Of a stretch of 64,000 bases of DNA, positions 50,263 to 60,558 are shown in pieces (the first letter of the stretch is position 1; each line of letters starts with the position of its first letter). The stretch is from Acidobacteriota bacterium (GTDB lineage Bacteria > Acidobacteriota > Terriglobia > Acidiferrales > UBA7541), in the NCBI GenBank assembly GCA_016201285.1, contig JACQDE010000037.1, forward strand, positions 1 to 64,000, read 5' to 3'. The translations under genes were made by a program, and so were the position numbers. The notes beneath the pieces were generated by a model that worked only from the letters and a program-made list of their open reading frames with translations, was not told the DNA's origin and did not search any database.

Positions 50263-52701
50263 CTATACATAGACTCGAACGAACGTCGGAAGAGCTCGCG
50301 CTACGCCCGCGGGCGAGTAGGGCTCCGAAGCTACTAGTCGCAGCGGATTCACCCCCCGACAGGCCCACCGGCTTCCTTGTGTGCGCCCGTAACCCAGCGG
50401 CAGGTGCACCACGCCGGGACGCGCGCCCTCGAACAGCCTCAACCTTGCTCGGCCGCGCCCCCGCGGCGACTCGACCCAGATCCACTCGCCGTCCTCGACG
50501 CCGAGTTTCTTGGCGGTCTCGGGATTCATTTCCAGCCAGCTCTCCCAGTGTTCGAACACGTGTGGCCCGGCGATCTGCTGCAGGTAGGGGATCTCGGCGC
50601 CCGTTCCGCCAGCCAGCGGCAGGACTTCCACCGGCAGCAGGAGAAACGGAAAGCCTTCCGGCGGTTCCGGCAGGCGCAACTGGTGCGGGAGGCACAGGCG
50701 GTCATCGCCAGGCTCAAAGCCGCCCGCGCGGACGAACTCGGGATGACTTACTGTCCACTCCGCAAGGCGTTGTGAGTAGAACTCAAAGCGACCCGAGCGA
50801 GTGCGCAGAGCGCGATTCCATTCCCCGTAAGAGTAAGTGGGCTCCCACCATCCGCCTCTCAACCGTATTTCCTCCCAAAGCTCTTGCGCGCTGGAGAAGG
50901 TGGGAGCCCACCATCCGGCGCGTTCGGACATCCGGTTCCAGGTTTCCTCGAGGCTGGTGCTGAAGCTATAGCCCGTCTGGGCGGCGAAGATTCCCGCCAC
51001 CTGACTGCGCAGGAACTCCTCTGCGGTAGAGTACGGCAAGGCTTCTGCCATCTCCCCGCCCATAGCCCGCGCCACCCGCAACAACACCTCCGCCGCGTCC
51101 CGTGTCTGATGAACGGGAGCAACCACCGGCGGCGAAATCGACTGCAGGGGGAAAGCGAAAGTCGGGGGGGAGGCGGATTCCTGCCATTTTTCCAGGTCCG
51201 TATGGTCGGGAAGGATCAAATCGGCATGCGCCGCAGTATCGTCCAGGAACGACGCGAAGGACACCACAAAGGGCACGGCCTCGAGCGCCCGCGCGAATTC
51301 CTCTCCGTTCGGAAGGGAAAACACCGGATCCGCACCGTGGATCAGCATTGCCTGCACGGGGTACGGCTTCCGGCTCAGGAGCACCTGCGGCAGGCGGCTC
51401 ACGTCCGGCCAGGGGAGCAGAGATTCCTCCACGCGGATCACGCTCTCGCGCGCGTGGTTGGTGCCGCCCGGCTCTCTCTCTGTATTTGCGGGGTGTGGAC
51501 CGTGTGATCCTTGCGGAAGGTCTGGGCGGACAAGGGCTCCACCTGGAACTTCGAGACTGCCGACCAGAGCGTTCAGACTGTGCACGGCCATCGCGCCATA
51601 CACGTCCCCGGGCGTTGTGGGACACTGTGGGCCGCCAATGGCCAATGCCGGCCGGTTGCCAGCGAACTCGCGCGCAAGCCGCAGGATCGTTTCCAGCGGC
51701 ACCTGGGTGATGGCTGCTACCTGGTTCAGACGGTATTCGCTCAGCACCAGCGACCGGAAACCCATGTGCGAGCGGCCACTCGCATCGCGCCAGTCTTCAA
51801 ATCCAAAAGTGTGCTCGGCTAGAAAGCGCGTGTCACACAATCCTTCGGTGATCAGCACGTACGCGATGCCCAGCGCCAACGCGGCTTCGGTGCCCGGCCG
51901 CAGGGCCACCCACTCGTCGGCGCGGGCGGCGGTGAGCGACATCCGCGGCTCGATCTGCACAAACTTCGTCCGGCGACCGGCTTCGGCGTCGCGCCAACTC
52001 CCGAAGGCGCGCATGTTGCTGACCGGTGATCCCCAGCCTTCCAGCACATTGGCACTGAAACTCAGCAGGTAGCGGGTGTGTTCCAGTTCGTACGCGACCC
52101 CCTCGGTCGCCCCCTGCTGCAGATAGAGAGCAGCCCGCGCCGCCTCGAGGCCCGTGCCGGTGTGCAGGCAATTCGGTGAGCCATAGGCGTCGAAGAACTT
52201 GCGGAAGAGCCGATGCCGCAGATGACCGTACCGTCCGTCTACCCACACCACCGAGTGCGCCTGGTTCCTCTCCCGTAGTTCGCGCAGGTGTCGGGTGAGC
52301 GTTTCCATCGCTTCTTCCCAGGAAATCTCCTTCCAGCGCGGTGCCTCGCGGCTTCCGACATTCTGCTGCGGTGCGCGGAGCCGATCGGGGTGGTAGAGAA
52401 CCTGCAATCCTGCCAGTCCTCGGGGGCACAATCCGCCCCGATTGACGGGATGCAGGGGATTGCCCTGAATCTTCACGGCGCGCTTTCCGATGGTGCGAAC
52501 CCGCAACCCACATCCCGCCGGACATAGAGAGCAGACACTCAGCGACCACGCTTCCGGACCTCTCGGGACGTGCACCTCTTCGCTGGCGATTGCGGCGTTC
52601 AGCGTGCTGAGCCCTTTGAGCGTCACGCCGGACGTCGCCACGCCGAGTGCGCCTCCACCCACAATTCCAAGAAACTCCCGCCGATTGGGCTTGGGGCTCA
52701 T
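50263..52701 (-). CDS. Molybdopterin oxidoreductase-like catalytic subunit, Tat-exported
   Basis: 812 residues from ATG 52701, which overlaps the preceding stop. Twin-arginine signal (RREFLGIVGGGALGVATSGV). A [4Fe-4S] motif CSLCPAGCGLRVRT...GGLCPRG begins the mature part, then the molybdopterin-binding domains and a C-terminal dinucleotide-binding domain (LGVEDGEWIWVESPRGRGRARLRL). At the position where the family has a Cys, Ser or Sec molybdenum ligand, the sequence is NCLHTGTGLEAARAALYLQQG, without a clear ligand, which recalls ActB where the cofactor is lost. So it may be an electron-conducting relic rather than a reductase. A Psr/Phs-type enzyme is the alternative. Confidence 0.8.
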   Translation of the reverse strand: MSPKPNRREFLGIVGGGALGVATSGVTLKGLSTLNAAIASEEVHVPRGPEAWSLSVCSLCPAGCGLRVRTIGKRAVKIQGNPLHPVNRGGLCPRGLAGLQVLYHPDRLRAPQQNVGSREAPRWKEISWEEAMETLTRHLRELRERNQAHSVVWVDGRYGHLRHRLFRKFFDAYGSPNCLHTGTGLEAARAALYLQQGATEGVAYELEHTRYLLSFSANVLEGWGSPVSNMRAFGSWRDAEAGRRTKFVQIEPRMSLTAARADEWVALRPGTEAALALGIAYVLITEGLCDTRFLAEHTFGFEDWRDASGRSHMGFRSLVLSEYRLNQVAAITQVPLETILRLAREFAGNRPALAIGGPQCPTTPGDVYGAMAVHSLNALVGSLEVPGGALVRPDLPQGSHGPHPANTEREPGGTNHARESVIRVEESLLPWPDVSRLPQVLLSRKPYPVQAMLIHGADPVFSLPNGEEFARALEAVPFVVSFASFLDDTAAHADLILPDHTDLEKWQESASPPTFAFPLQSISPPVVAPVHQTRDAAEVLLRVARAMGGEMAEALPYSTAEEFLRSQVAGIFAAQTGYSFSTSLEETWNRMSERAGWWAPTFSSAQELWEEIRLRGGWWEPTYSYGEWNRALRTRSGRFEFYSQRLAEWTVSHPEFVRAGGFEPGDDRLCLPHQLRLPEPPEGFPFLLLPVEVLPLAGGTGAEIPYLQQIAGPHVFEHWESWLEMNPETAKKLGVEDGEWIWVESPRGRGRARLRLFEGARPGVVHLPLGYGRTQGSRWACRGVNPLRLVASEPYSPAGVARALPTFVRVYV

Positions 52702-53957
52702 CGCCGGGCCCTCGCTGGCTGCCGCTCTGCCAGGCCACGGTTCAGGTGCTCCATCAGGTCCACCATCTCCCCGGTCTGAAAGACGGGCCAAGGCATCTGT
52801 TGCTCTTGCATCCGGCCCAGCATCACCGGGCCGTGGTTCCACATCGAGGTGGCCAGGCGCACCGGCGAGACTCGACCCTGCCAGGAGGAAAGATCCGGTC
52901 CCGAACCGCTCCCGCCCGGCACGTGACACGAGCCGCACCCCTTCACTTCAAACATCCGCCGTCCCCGGCCGGAGTTCCCACTTGCCTCGAAGTAACGTTC
53001 AGCAAACAGGTAGGCGACGAGGTCGGCCATCTCCTTGTTGGAGAATTGCGGCCGCGGAATGTTCTGTGCCTTCATGCTGACCCACATGGTCGGACTGTGG
53101 TTCCACATCTGAGCGGCGAACTGTCCCAGCGTGCGGGGCAGCGAACGTGTGCCCAGGTCCGGCACGCCGGCGCGGTCGCTCCCATGCAGCGTGTGGCAGT
53201 TGGCGCAGCCCTTCGCGGTGAACAGCGTCTTCCCCGCGTCGGGACTGGCGGGTCGCAGGTAGAGGTGCGGGCCCCGGCTGGTGACCTGTGTCCGCACATA
53301 GGCGAGCAAATCGGCCACGTCGCTGCCCTGGAATTCCGGCCAGGAGTAGCCCCGCGCTTCCATCAGCGCCTGCATGGCGGGCGCGTGGTTCCACATGGCC
53401 TGGATCCAGCTCACCGGGTTGCGGTAGCTGGCCCATTGGCTTAAGTCAGGCGCCCGCGGTGCCGTCCTGGCGCCCCGCTGATGACATTCTCCGCAGCGCT
53501 TCGCAGAAAAGAGCTGGCGGCCGCGCTCCGCATCTCCCGGCTCATCCATCGAGCGAACCGAGTACAGGAAGGCGAACAGGTTGGCCATCTCGGATGCCGA
53601 GAAACTCGGCGGCGCCACTTTTTGCTGCTGCATCTTGGTCCACATCTGCGGCGCGTGGTTCCACATCGCGGCCACGATCTCCGACGCACTCAGATAGCCA
53701 GCGGGGGCCCGGCCGAGGTCCGGCGCGCTGCGGCCTCCCTCTCCCATCACCGCATGGCACCGAATGCACCCCTTGTCGAAAAACGTCTTCATGCCGGCCT
53801 TGGCTTCGCCGGGAACGAGGAAGTAACCCGAGTTCCCCGACCCCTGCGCAGCAAGCCCCAGCGCAAAAAGGAGGCTCACCGGCAGCAGGATCGTCTTTGT
53901 CACGGCGGGCCATGCCCACGTGCGTTGGCGCTTAACGGTGGCAGTCGTTGCAGTCAT
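52698..53957 (-). CDS. Tetrahaem cytochrome of four MWNH repeat units
   Basis: 419 residues. Signal-like segment near 20-38 (ILLPVSLLFALGLAAQG). Four units of about 95 residues each start with GCxxCH (CIRCH, CGECH, CANCH, CGSCH), then a PDLxx stretch and a MWNHxPxM motif followed by ExxDLxAYL. Each unit resembles a class I c-type monohaem domain whose distal ligand may be a Met of the MWNH motif. Its start overlaps the pentahaem gene by 26 bases. It is paralogous to the gene at 54453. Confidence 0.83.
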   Translation of the reverse strand: MTATTATVKRQRTWAWPAVTKTILLPVSLLFALGLAAQGSGNSGYFLVPGEAKAGMKTFFDKGCIRCHAVMGEGGRSAPDLGRAPAGYLSASEIVAAMWNHAPQMWTKMQQQKVAPPSFSASEMANLFAFLYSVRSMDEPGDAERGRQLFSAKRCGECHQRGARTAPRAPDLSQWASYRNPVSWIQAMWNHAPAMQALMEARGYSWPEFQGSDVADLLAYVRTQVTSRGPHLYLRPASPDAGKTLFTAKGCANCHTLHGSDRAGVPDLGTRSLPRTLGQFAAQMWNHSPTMWVSMKAQNIPRPQFSNKEMADLVAYLFAERYFEASGNSGRGRRMFEVKGCGSCHVPGGSGSGPDLSSWQGRVSPVRLATSMWNHGPVMLGRMQEQQMPWPVFQTGEMVDLMEHLNRGLAERQPARARR

Positions 53958-54453
53958 TGGAAGCTTTTCTCTCCCGGTGGCACTCGATGCAGTTATCCAT
54001 CTTCATGGGCCGGAAGGCTTTTGTTGGAGGTTCGGTGCGGGTCTCCATCGGCCCGTGGCACTCGGCGCATTTCATGCCCCCCAGGGCGACGTGGCGCCGA
54101 TGAGAGAAGTAAACGTGTTCGGGCAACTGCATGATTCGCACCCAGGGAATTGGCTGACTGGTGCCGGCGAAGCTACGGACCTTCGCCTCTTCGGGACTCT
54201 GCCCCACCGCTTCGCTGTGACACTGCATGCAGGTGTCGAGCCCCGGCAGGGTGGCTTTCTCGTTGCGGCGGGCGCCGACGTGGCAGTCTTCACAGCCCAG
54301 CCCATTCGAAATGTGGATCGCGTGGTTGTAGCGGATTGGCTGTACCGGCACGCTGTCTGAGAGAAGTGCGGCGAACATGAAGGATCCCAGGCTGAAGAAC
54401 GCGCCGAAGGTGAGCCACCAGGAGTTCTTCACGAAATCCATCTCCGATCCCAT
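53932..54453 (-). CDS. Pentahaem cytochrome c (ActA/cytochrome c7-like)
   Basis: 173 residues from ATG 54453, which overlaps the stop of the next gene upstream. One N-terminal membrane helix (SWWLTFGAFFSLGSFMFAALLS) anchors it, then five CXXCH (CEDCH, CMQCH, CAECH, CIECH, CNDCH). Pentahaem, membrane-anchored and next to an NrfD module, it resembles ActA of alternative complex III and c7-type proteins; HAIHISN and FSHRRHV supply axial His. It could accept electrons directly from the inner-membrane complex. Confidence 0.85.
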   Translation of the reverse strand: MGSEMDFVKNSWWLTFGAFFSLGSFMFAALLSDSVPVQPIRYNHAIHISNGLGCEDCHVGARRNEKATLPGLDTCMQCHSEAVGQSPEEAKVRSFAGTSQPIPWVRIMQLPEHVYFSHRRHVALGGMKCAECHGPMETRTEPPTKAFRPMKMDNCIECHRERKASNDCNDCHR

Positions 54454-55679
54454 CACTTCAGCGTTTTCGGGGGTTCGTTCAGAAACGCCAGCAGGTGGTC
54501 GAGGTCCCCTTCCTGCAACGCGGGCCATCCCAGGCCGGTGTCTTTCGCCTTCTGGTACATGTTGGGTCCGTGCGACCAGAACGCCTGCGCCAGATTGATG
54601 GGTGTCAACAGCCGACCGCGTCTCCTCAGGGCGGGACCCAGTTCACCCCCGAGTGCGTCGGCGCCGTGGCATCGGCTGCATTTCCGGGTCACGAAGAGGT
54701 CCCTCCCGATGAGCGACGACCCCCCGAGTTCGCTCGATCCCAGGCTGTACAGGAAAGCCACTAGATCCGCCATTTCGCGTCCCTGAAACTCGGGCCGCAC
54801 AGATTTCTTCGACTTCATGGCTTTCCACATCGCTGGGGAGTGATTCCACATCTGCCCGGCCAGTTGCGTGAGCGTTCGTGGCAAGGGCCGGTGCGCGGCC
54901 AGATCAGGGCCCGAGGTTCCCCCACGGCCTCGCACTGCGTGGCACGCGATGCAGCCCTTCTCCTGGAACAGCGTCCAACCGCGTTCCGGGTTGGCGGGGA
55001 GCAGCTCCGACTCTCGTTGGGGCCCGCCGCGTTCCTGCCGGATGTAGGCCAGTAGGTCGTTCATCTCTTCGCTGTCGAACCGCGGCCAGGTGACGTTGGC
55101 GCGGCGCATGTAGGTTTCCATCGCTGGCGCATGGTTCCACATCTCCTGGGCCCAGAAAATGGGCGTCACCACAGGCCCGAGCGTCTTCAGATTCGGGCCA
55201 ATCGCGTGTTCCTCGTAGTCCATCGAGTGGCAACGGCTGCAGCCCTTCTGTGTAAACAGGCGCCTGCCTCGCCGCGCGTCTCCCAATTCCTGCACGTAGC
55301 AGGCGGTGTACAAGTACGCGAACAGGTTGGCCATCTCTTCCGGCGAGATGCTCGGATAGCTTTTTCGCGTGGCCTCCAGCCGCTTCCACATGACTGGAAT
55401 GTGGTTCCACAGCCGAGTCACCAGTTGGTGCATGCCCGCGCCCGAGGAGCGCATCATGGCGAGGTCGGGAAACTGCTGGGTTCCGAGACCACACACCGCG
55501 TGGCAGTCGCTGCACCCTTTTTTCTGAAAAGTGGTTGCGCCCGACCGCGGGTCGCCAACTAGAAACGTGTTCCAGCGCTCCTCCAGCCGCCGGTGCTCCC
55601 ACCACAAGATGCCGAGCAGGAAGAGCAGCGCCGCCAGTGCAGCGGCCACCCAGGCCAGGAGTTGCCACCGGGCAGTCAT
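54453..55679 (-). CDS. Tetrahaem cytochrome of four MWNH repeat units, second paralogue
   Basis: 408 residues. N-terminal membrane anchor (LLAWVAAALAALLFLLGILWW), then four units with CSDCH, CSRCH, CIACH and CSRCH, each followed by a WNHxPxM or WSHGPNM motif. The last unit has WSH in place of WNH. It is anchored, unlike the paralogue, so the pair may form a membrane-to-periplasm relay. It lies 11 bases after the 55691 gene. Confidence 0.83.
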   Translation of the reverse strand: MTARWQLLAWVAAALAALLFLLGILWWEHRRLEERWNTFLVGDPRSGATTFQKKGCSDCHAVCGLGTQQFPDLAMMRSSGAGMHQLVTRLWNHIPVMWKRLEATRKSYPSISPEEMANLFAYLYTACYVQELGDARRGRRLFTQKGCSRCHSMDYEEHAIGPNLKTLGPVVTPIFWAQEMWNHAPAMETYMRRANVTWPRFDSEEMNDLLAYIRQERGGPQRESELLPANPERGWTLFQEKGCIACHAVRGRGGTSGPDLAAHRPLPRTLTQLAGQMWNHSPAMWKAMKSKKSVRPEFQGREMADLVAFLYSLGSSELGGSSLIGRDLFVTRKCSRCHGADALGGELGPALRRRGRLLTPINLAQAFWSHGPNMYQKAKDTGLGWPALQEGDLDHLLAFLNEPPKTLK

Positions 55680-55690
55680 GGGTCCCTCCT

Positions 55691-56254
55691 TCAGTCGTGC
55701 TTGTACTTCAACGGCTCGTGAACGTGGGTGCCCTCATGGACGCGCGTGGAGAAGTCAAACGGCTTGAAGAACGGGCTCTTCTTGTTGTGACACTGCTGGC
55801 AGGTCGCGGCTGTTGGCACCACGAGTCCCGTGGCCACCAGTTCGCTACGCTTGTATTCCTTGTTTTGCAGGCTCATCATCTCCGGCTTCAGGTAGCCCGC
55901 TCCCGGTCCGTGGCAGGCCTCGCACTGCACCCCCACAAGATTGGGCGTCTTCTCCAGGCTAACGAAGCCGCCGGCCTGGCCATAACCGGTCACGTGGCAG
56001 GACAGGCAGTTCGAGTCATGAGTGTAATCTTTGTCCGGATCCAGGCTGTGTGCGCGCTTGACGTCGGCCGAAACCCCGGGCTTCAGCAGCTCGAATGCTT
56101 TGGACATTCGCGTCTGTTCCCAGCTCTTGGTCTGCGGCAGGTGGCAGGCTCTGCATTTTCCAGCAGCGACGTACTGCGCGTTGAGCCCCTGGAGCAGCAG
56201 GAACGAGGAAACGAACATGAACCCCAGCATCACTCTCCAAGAGAACCGCTTCAT
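55691..56254 (-). CDS. Tetrahaem cytochrome c554-like protein
   Basis: 187 residues, signal peptide (RVMLGFMFVSSFLLLQGLNA-Q). Four CXXCH: CRACH, CLSCH, CEACH (in the CEACHGPG context of the cytochrome c554/c' family) and CQQCH. First gene after the regulator and sigma-54-like promoter, so it heads the operon. Length is shorter than c554 of nitrifiers. Confidence 0.85.
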   Translation of the reverse strand: MKRFSWRVMLGFMFVSSFLLLQGLNAQYVAAGKCRACHLPQTKSWEQTRMSKAFELLKPGVSADVKRAHSLDPDKDYTHDSNCLSCHVTGYGQAGGFVSLEKTPNLVGVQCEACHGPGAGYLKPEMMSLQNKEYKRSELVATGLVVPTAATCQQCHNKKSPFFKPFDFSTRVHEGTHVHEPLKYKHD

Positions 56255-56334
56255 CAGCTCACCTCATTGTCCCTCGTGTTTTTCTTACGCGGCCTGCGCC
56301 GCGCGGCGAGGAGCGGAGCGCCCGGCAGAACCGA

Positions 56335-56350
56335 AGCACGCGCGGGACCA
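56335..56350 (-). promoter_or_regulatory. Sigma-54-like promoter of the cytochrome operon
   Basis: Minus strand TGGTCCCGCGCGTGCT: TGG and TGCT with exact GG-10-GC spacing, 81 bp before ATG 56254. The CA after TGG is missing, so it is weaker than the site at 47942. Confidence 0.4.
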
Positions 56351-56377
56351 ATAAATGGGAATCCTGCGCATCCAGCA

Positions 56378-56396
56378 AGGCCTGAAGACCAGGCCT
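56378..56396. other. Perfect hairpin
   Basis: AGGCCTG-aagac-CAGGCCT, between the candidate enhancer site and the promoter. It could be an operator or the terminator of the upstream regulator genes; no T-run. Confidence 0.35.
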
Positions 56397-56405
56397 CAAA
56401 CCCAA

Positions 56406-56445
56406 TGACAACACCAAGTTGGGGGAGCGTTGCCGGTTGTTATCA
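56406..56445. promoter_or_regulatory. Inverted repeat, candidate activator binding site
   Basis: TGACAACA-24 nt-TGTTATCA, one mismatch, 55 bases upstream of the sigma-54-like promoter and next to the activator gene, where an enhancer-type site would be expected. Confidence 0.4.
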
Positions 56446-56545
56446 GAGGGGAGGTCTATTTCAAGTTTGGGCGCGAGTGTCCGATTCTGCGGCAATTGTC
56501 AGAAGACCAGACGCTGCCCGGCAGCGCCAGCAATGGTAGGTGTCC

Positions 56546-57921
56546 TCAGGCGCTGGCGTCGGACCGGCGCAGCTTGCGGTAGAGGGTATCGCGCGAAATT
56601 CCCAACAGCTCCGCGGCCTTCGTCCGGTTCCCGTGACACAGCGCCAGGGCCTGCTGAATCGCGAAGCGCTCCAGCCGCTCGATGGAGAGGGGTTGCTCAC
56701 CCGCAACACACGGAACGTTTGGCGAGCTGGTTTCGTTCAGCAGCGACTTCAGATCCTTGTCAGTGATGATCCTTGAACCATCCGCACAAAGCGCAGTGGC
56801 GGCTTCCAGCGCGTTTTCCAGTTCCCGCACGTTTCCTGGAAACGTGTACGAAAGCAATAAATCCAGCGCGGGCCGGCCGAGGGTCGCCGGGCGGCCGTAT
56901 CGCCGCGCGATGCGGCCCAGAAAATACTGCGCCAGTACCAGGATGTCCTCCTTCCGTGCGCGCAGGGGAGGAATCTCGAGAACCACGGTGGCAATCCGGA
57001 AATACAGGTCCTCGCGGAGTTGCTCCGCACGGAGCGCTGCCAGAGGACGATTGGAGGCAGAGACTACGCGCACATCCACCTGTTCCGGCTTCGGGCTGCC
57101 CACCGGCCGCAGCTCTCCTTCCTGGAGCACGCGCAGCAGCTTGACCTGGACGTCCCGTGGCATCTCCCCGATTTCATCCAAAAACACCGTGCCGCCGGAA
57201 GCGGCCGCAAAAATTCCCGGCGCGTCCGTGTATGCGCCAGTGAATGCGCCGCGGCGAAAACCGAAGAGTTCGCTTTCCACCAGTTCGTGCGGCAATGCGC
57301 CGCAGTTGACGGGGATGAACGGCCGCGCGGCCCGCGGGCTGGCCAGGTGAATCGCGCGCGCCAACATCTCCTTGCCCGTACCGGTCTCCCCCACCAGCAG
57401 CACCGATGCGTCCGTGGCCGCGACGGCGCGGGCTCGCTCGACCAAGCGCTGCATCGCTGGCGATACGCTCACAAAATTTCCGAAACTCGGAGAGACCTCG
57501 AGGCTCGCCTCGAGTTGCGCCACCCGGCTGCGCAACGCAAAGACTTCCATCAGCCGCGCGATCTTCTTTCGCACCGCCTCGCGGTCGAACGGCTTGGTCA
57601 GGTAGTCCTCCGCCCCGCGCTTCATCGCCTCGACGGCGGTCTCGATCGTGCCGTACCCCGTCATGATGATGACCGCAAGATCCGGATTCCGCCGCCGGAG
57701 TTCTTCCATTAACACCAGGCCGTCCGTGGGCGACATGATCAAATCCACCAGCGCCACCGATAGCTGCGGGTTACGCTCCTGCAGCGCCAGCGCTTCGCTG
57801 GCCGTTAGTGCCACCTCCACCGCGTAGCCTTCCTGCTCGAGAAACTCGTGCAGGGTGGAGGCCATGGTCGCGTCGTCGTCCACGACGAGGATCAAGCCGG
57901 GGATGGCGCCGCAGGGCGACT

Positions 57922-57925
<4 letters not shown>
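56546..57925 (-). CDS. Sigma-54-dependent response regulator (NtrC family)
   Basis: 459 residues: receiver domain (LVVDDDATMAS, phospho-acceptor in VALVDLIMSPTDG, LTKPFD), AAA+ domain with GETGTGKE Walker A, GAFTGAYTDAPGIF (the sigma-54 contact loop), EIGEMP, and a Fis-type helix-turn-helix at the C-terminus (NRTKAAELLGISRDTLYRKLRR). It is coupled to the kinase gene by ATGA. It is oriented toward the cytochrome operon and should activate it from an upstream site. Confidence 0.93.
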
Positions 57926-59241
<1,316 letters not shown>

Positions 59242-59511
59242 GCGTCCTCATTATTGAGTTCCCCCGGATTACTGCGCTATGTGGAAAAACACTACTTCTT
59301 CTGCTTGTCTATACAAGGCACGTGCCAAAACGCCATCTGTGGCCTTCCTTTTATCGCACGTGTTTTCAGAACGTTGCGTCCGCCGCCGTCTCCCTCGCTG
59401 TCCCCCTGGCGTGCGACCACGCTCTTATTCCAACACTTGTTGCGTTTTTCCACACAACTCTGGTGCGCTACATTATGACTGGACCAAAATAGGGGGGCAG
59501 GTCAGTCCGCT
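59242..59511. other. Spacer with inverted 11-bp repeats
   Basis: 270 bases of lower GC. TGTGGAAAAAC at 59280-59290 recurs inverted (GTTTTTCCACA) at 59444-59454. Its core TTTTCCACA fits a relaxed DnaA-box pattern (TTWTNCACA). No gene. Confidence 0.45.
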
Positions 59512-60558
59512 CTACACGATTTGCTCAGCTTCATGCAGAATGGTGCCGACTTTTTGTCTCCATGCGGGAAGGTGCTGCACGACGGCCACGATATGAGCGA
59601 GTTTAAGGTAGGCGATCGCCAAATAAAGCTGAAGACGTGCGTCCGAAAAGTCCTTTGCCCCTGCCCGGTATGCATCCACAAAAGATTTGGCAAGGCGATC
59701 GAACTCGGTCAGTGAATCGAAATGGGTCAGCGCCAGGAAGCGCACGTGGGCGATGAAATGGGCCACGTCGAAGAGCGGGTCATACTGGCAGAACTCGTCG
59801 AAATCCAACGCGGTGAGCTGATTGCCGTTCATCATCAGGTGATCCGGCGAGAAATCACGGTGGGTCGGGCCCGGCGTCCAGCCGGAAAGCAACCGGCTGC
59901 GCTCAGCAATACGGCACATGAGCTCGTCCAAGCGCCGCTCGCCATCCGGCCAAATTCGCGTCATCCAATACTTCTGGTCCGCCAGCGCGTTCATGTGCTG
60001 ACCGAAGCTGTAGCGGCGCCCGTCCTTCATGCCACACTGATGGAGCTTCAGCAGCCACGCGGCCGCCTCCTGCATCTGAGGCTCGGCGCACGAGCGGCGG
60101 AGGAGCTTCGAGCGCAGCAGCTCGCCTTCCGCCCAGCCGAGAAGAAGGAGCTGCCAGTCTGGATCGTAGGCGAGCGGCGGAGGAACGAGAAGACTCCCCG
60201 TGGCGAACCCATGGCGCCGCAGCTCCGTCAGAGTACGAAAGAGCCCAGCACCTTCCCCCAAGCCGAAGATCTTTCCCACCAGCCGCCTGCCCTCAGCCTG
60301 GACACAGCGTTCACGCGCGATCGTCACCTCGAGCTCGAAAATGCAGCGCTTGCCTGGAACGTAGCGGCGAAGTGAAGCCGTGCAGCTTTGCAGCCACGCG
60401 TCCGTGCCCATCCAGGAACGCAGCAGCCGCGACAACGTATCGCGCAGTTGCGCGGGCTGCTGCAATAGGGCAGAGCCAGGCAGCGCGGGGTCGTCAGGAA
60501 GTGCCGCCCGCTCGCCCGAGGTTACTCCACTGCTTGTCGGAATACTTTCAGGAATCAC
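59512..60558 (-). CDS. APH-fold phosphotransferase-like protein
   Basis: 348 residues with the aminoglycoside/choline kinase fold: catalytic loop HRDFSPDHLMMN near residue 235 and metal-binding ALDFDEFCQYDPLFDVAHF near 253. The N-terminal lobe has GKRCIFELEVTIA and GKIFG. In HRDFSPDH the usual Asn is displaced, so activity may differ. It is coupled by overlap to the ABC transporter gene, and another APH-type gene follows, so a sugar or lipid head-group kinase in polysaccharide synthesis is more likely than drug resistance. Confidence 0.75.
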   Translation of the reverse strand: MIPESIPTSSGVTSGERAALPDDPALPGSALLQQPAQLRDTLSRLLRSWMGTDAWLQSCTASLRRYVPGKRCIFELEVTIARERCVQAEGRRLVGKIFGLGEGAGLFRTLTELRRHGFATGSLLVPPPLAYDPDWQLLLLGWAEGELLRSKLLRRSCAEPQMQEAAAWLLKLHQCGMKDGRRYSFGQHMNALADQKYWMTRIWPDGERRLDELMCRIAERSRLLSGWTPGPTHRDFSPDHLMMNGNQLTALDFDEFCQYDPLFDVAHFIAHVRFLALTHFDSLTEFDRLAKSFVDAYRAGAKDFSDARLQLYLAIAYLKLAHIVAVVQHLPAWRQKVGTILHEAEQIV

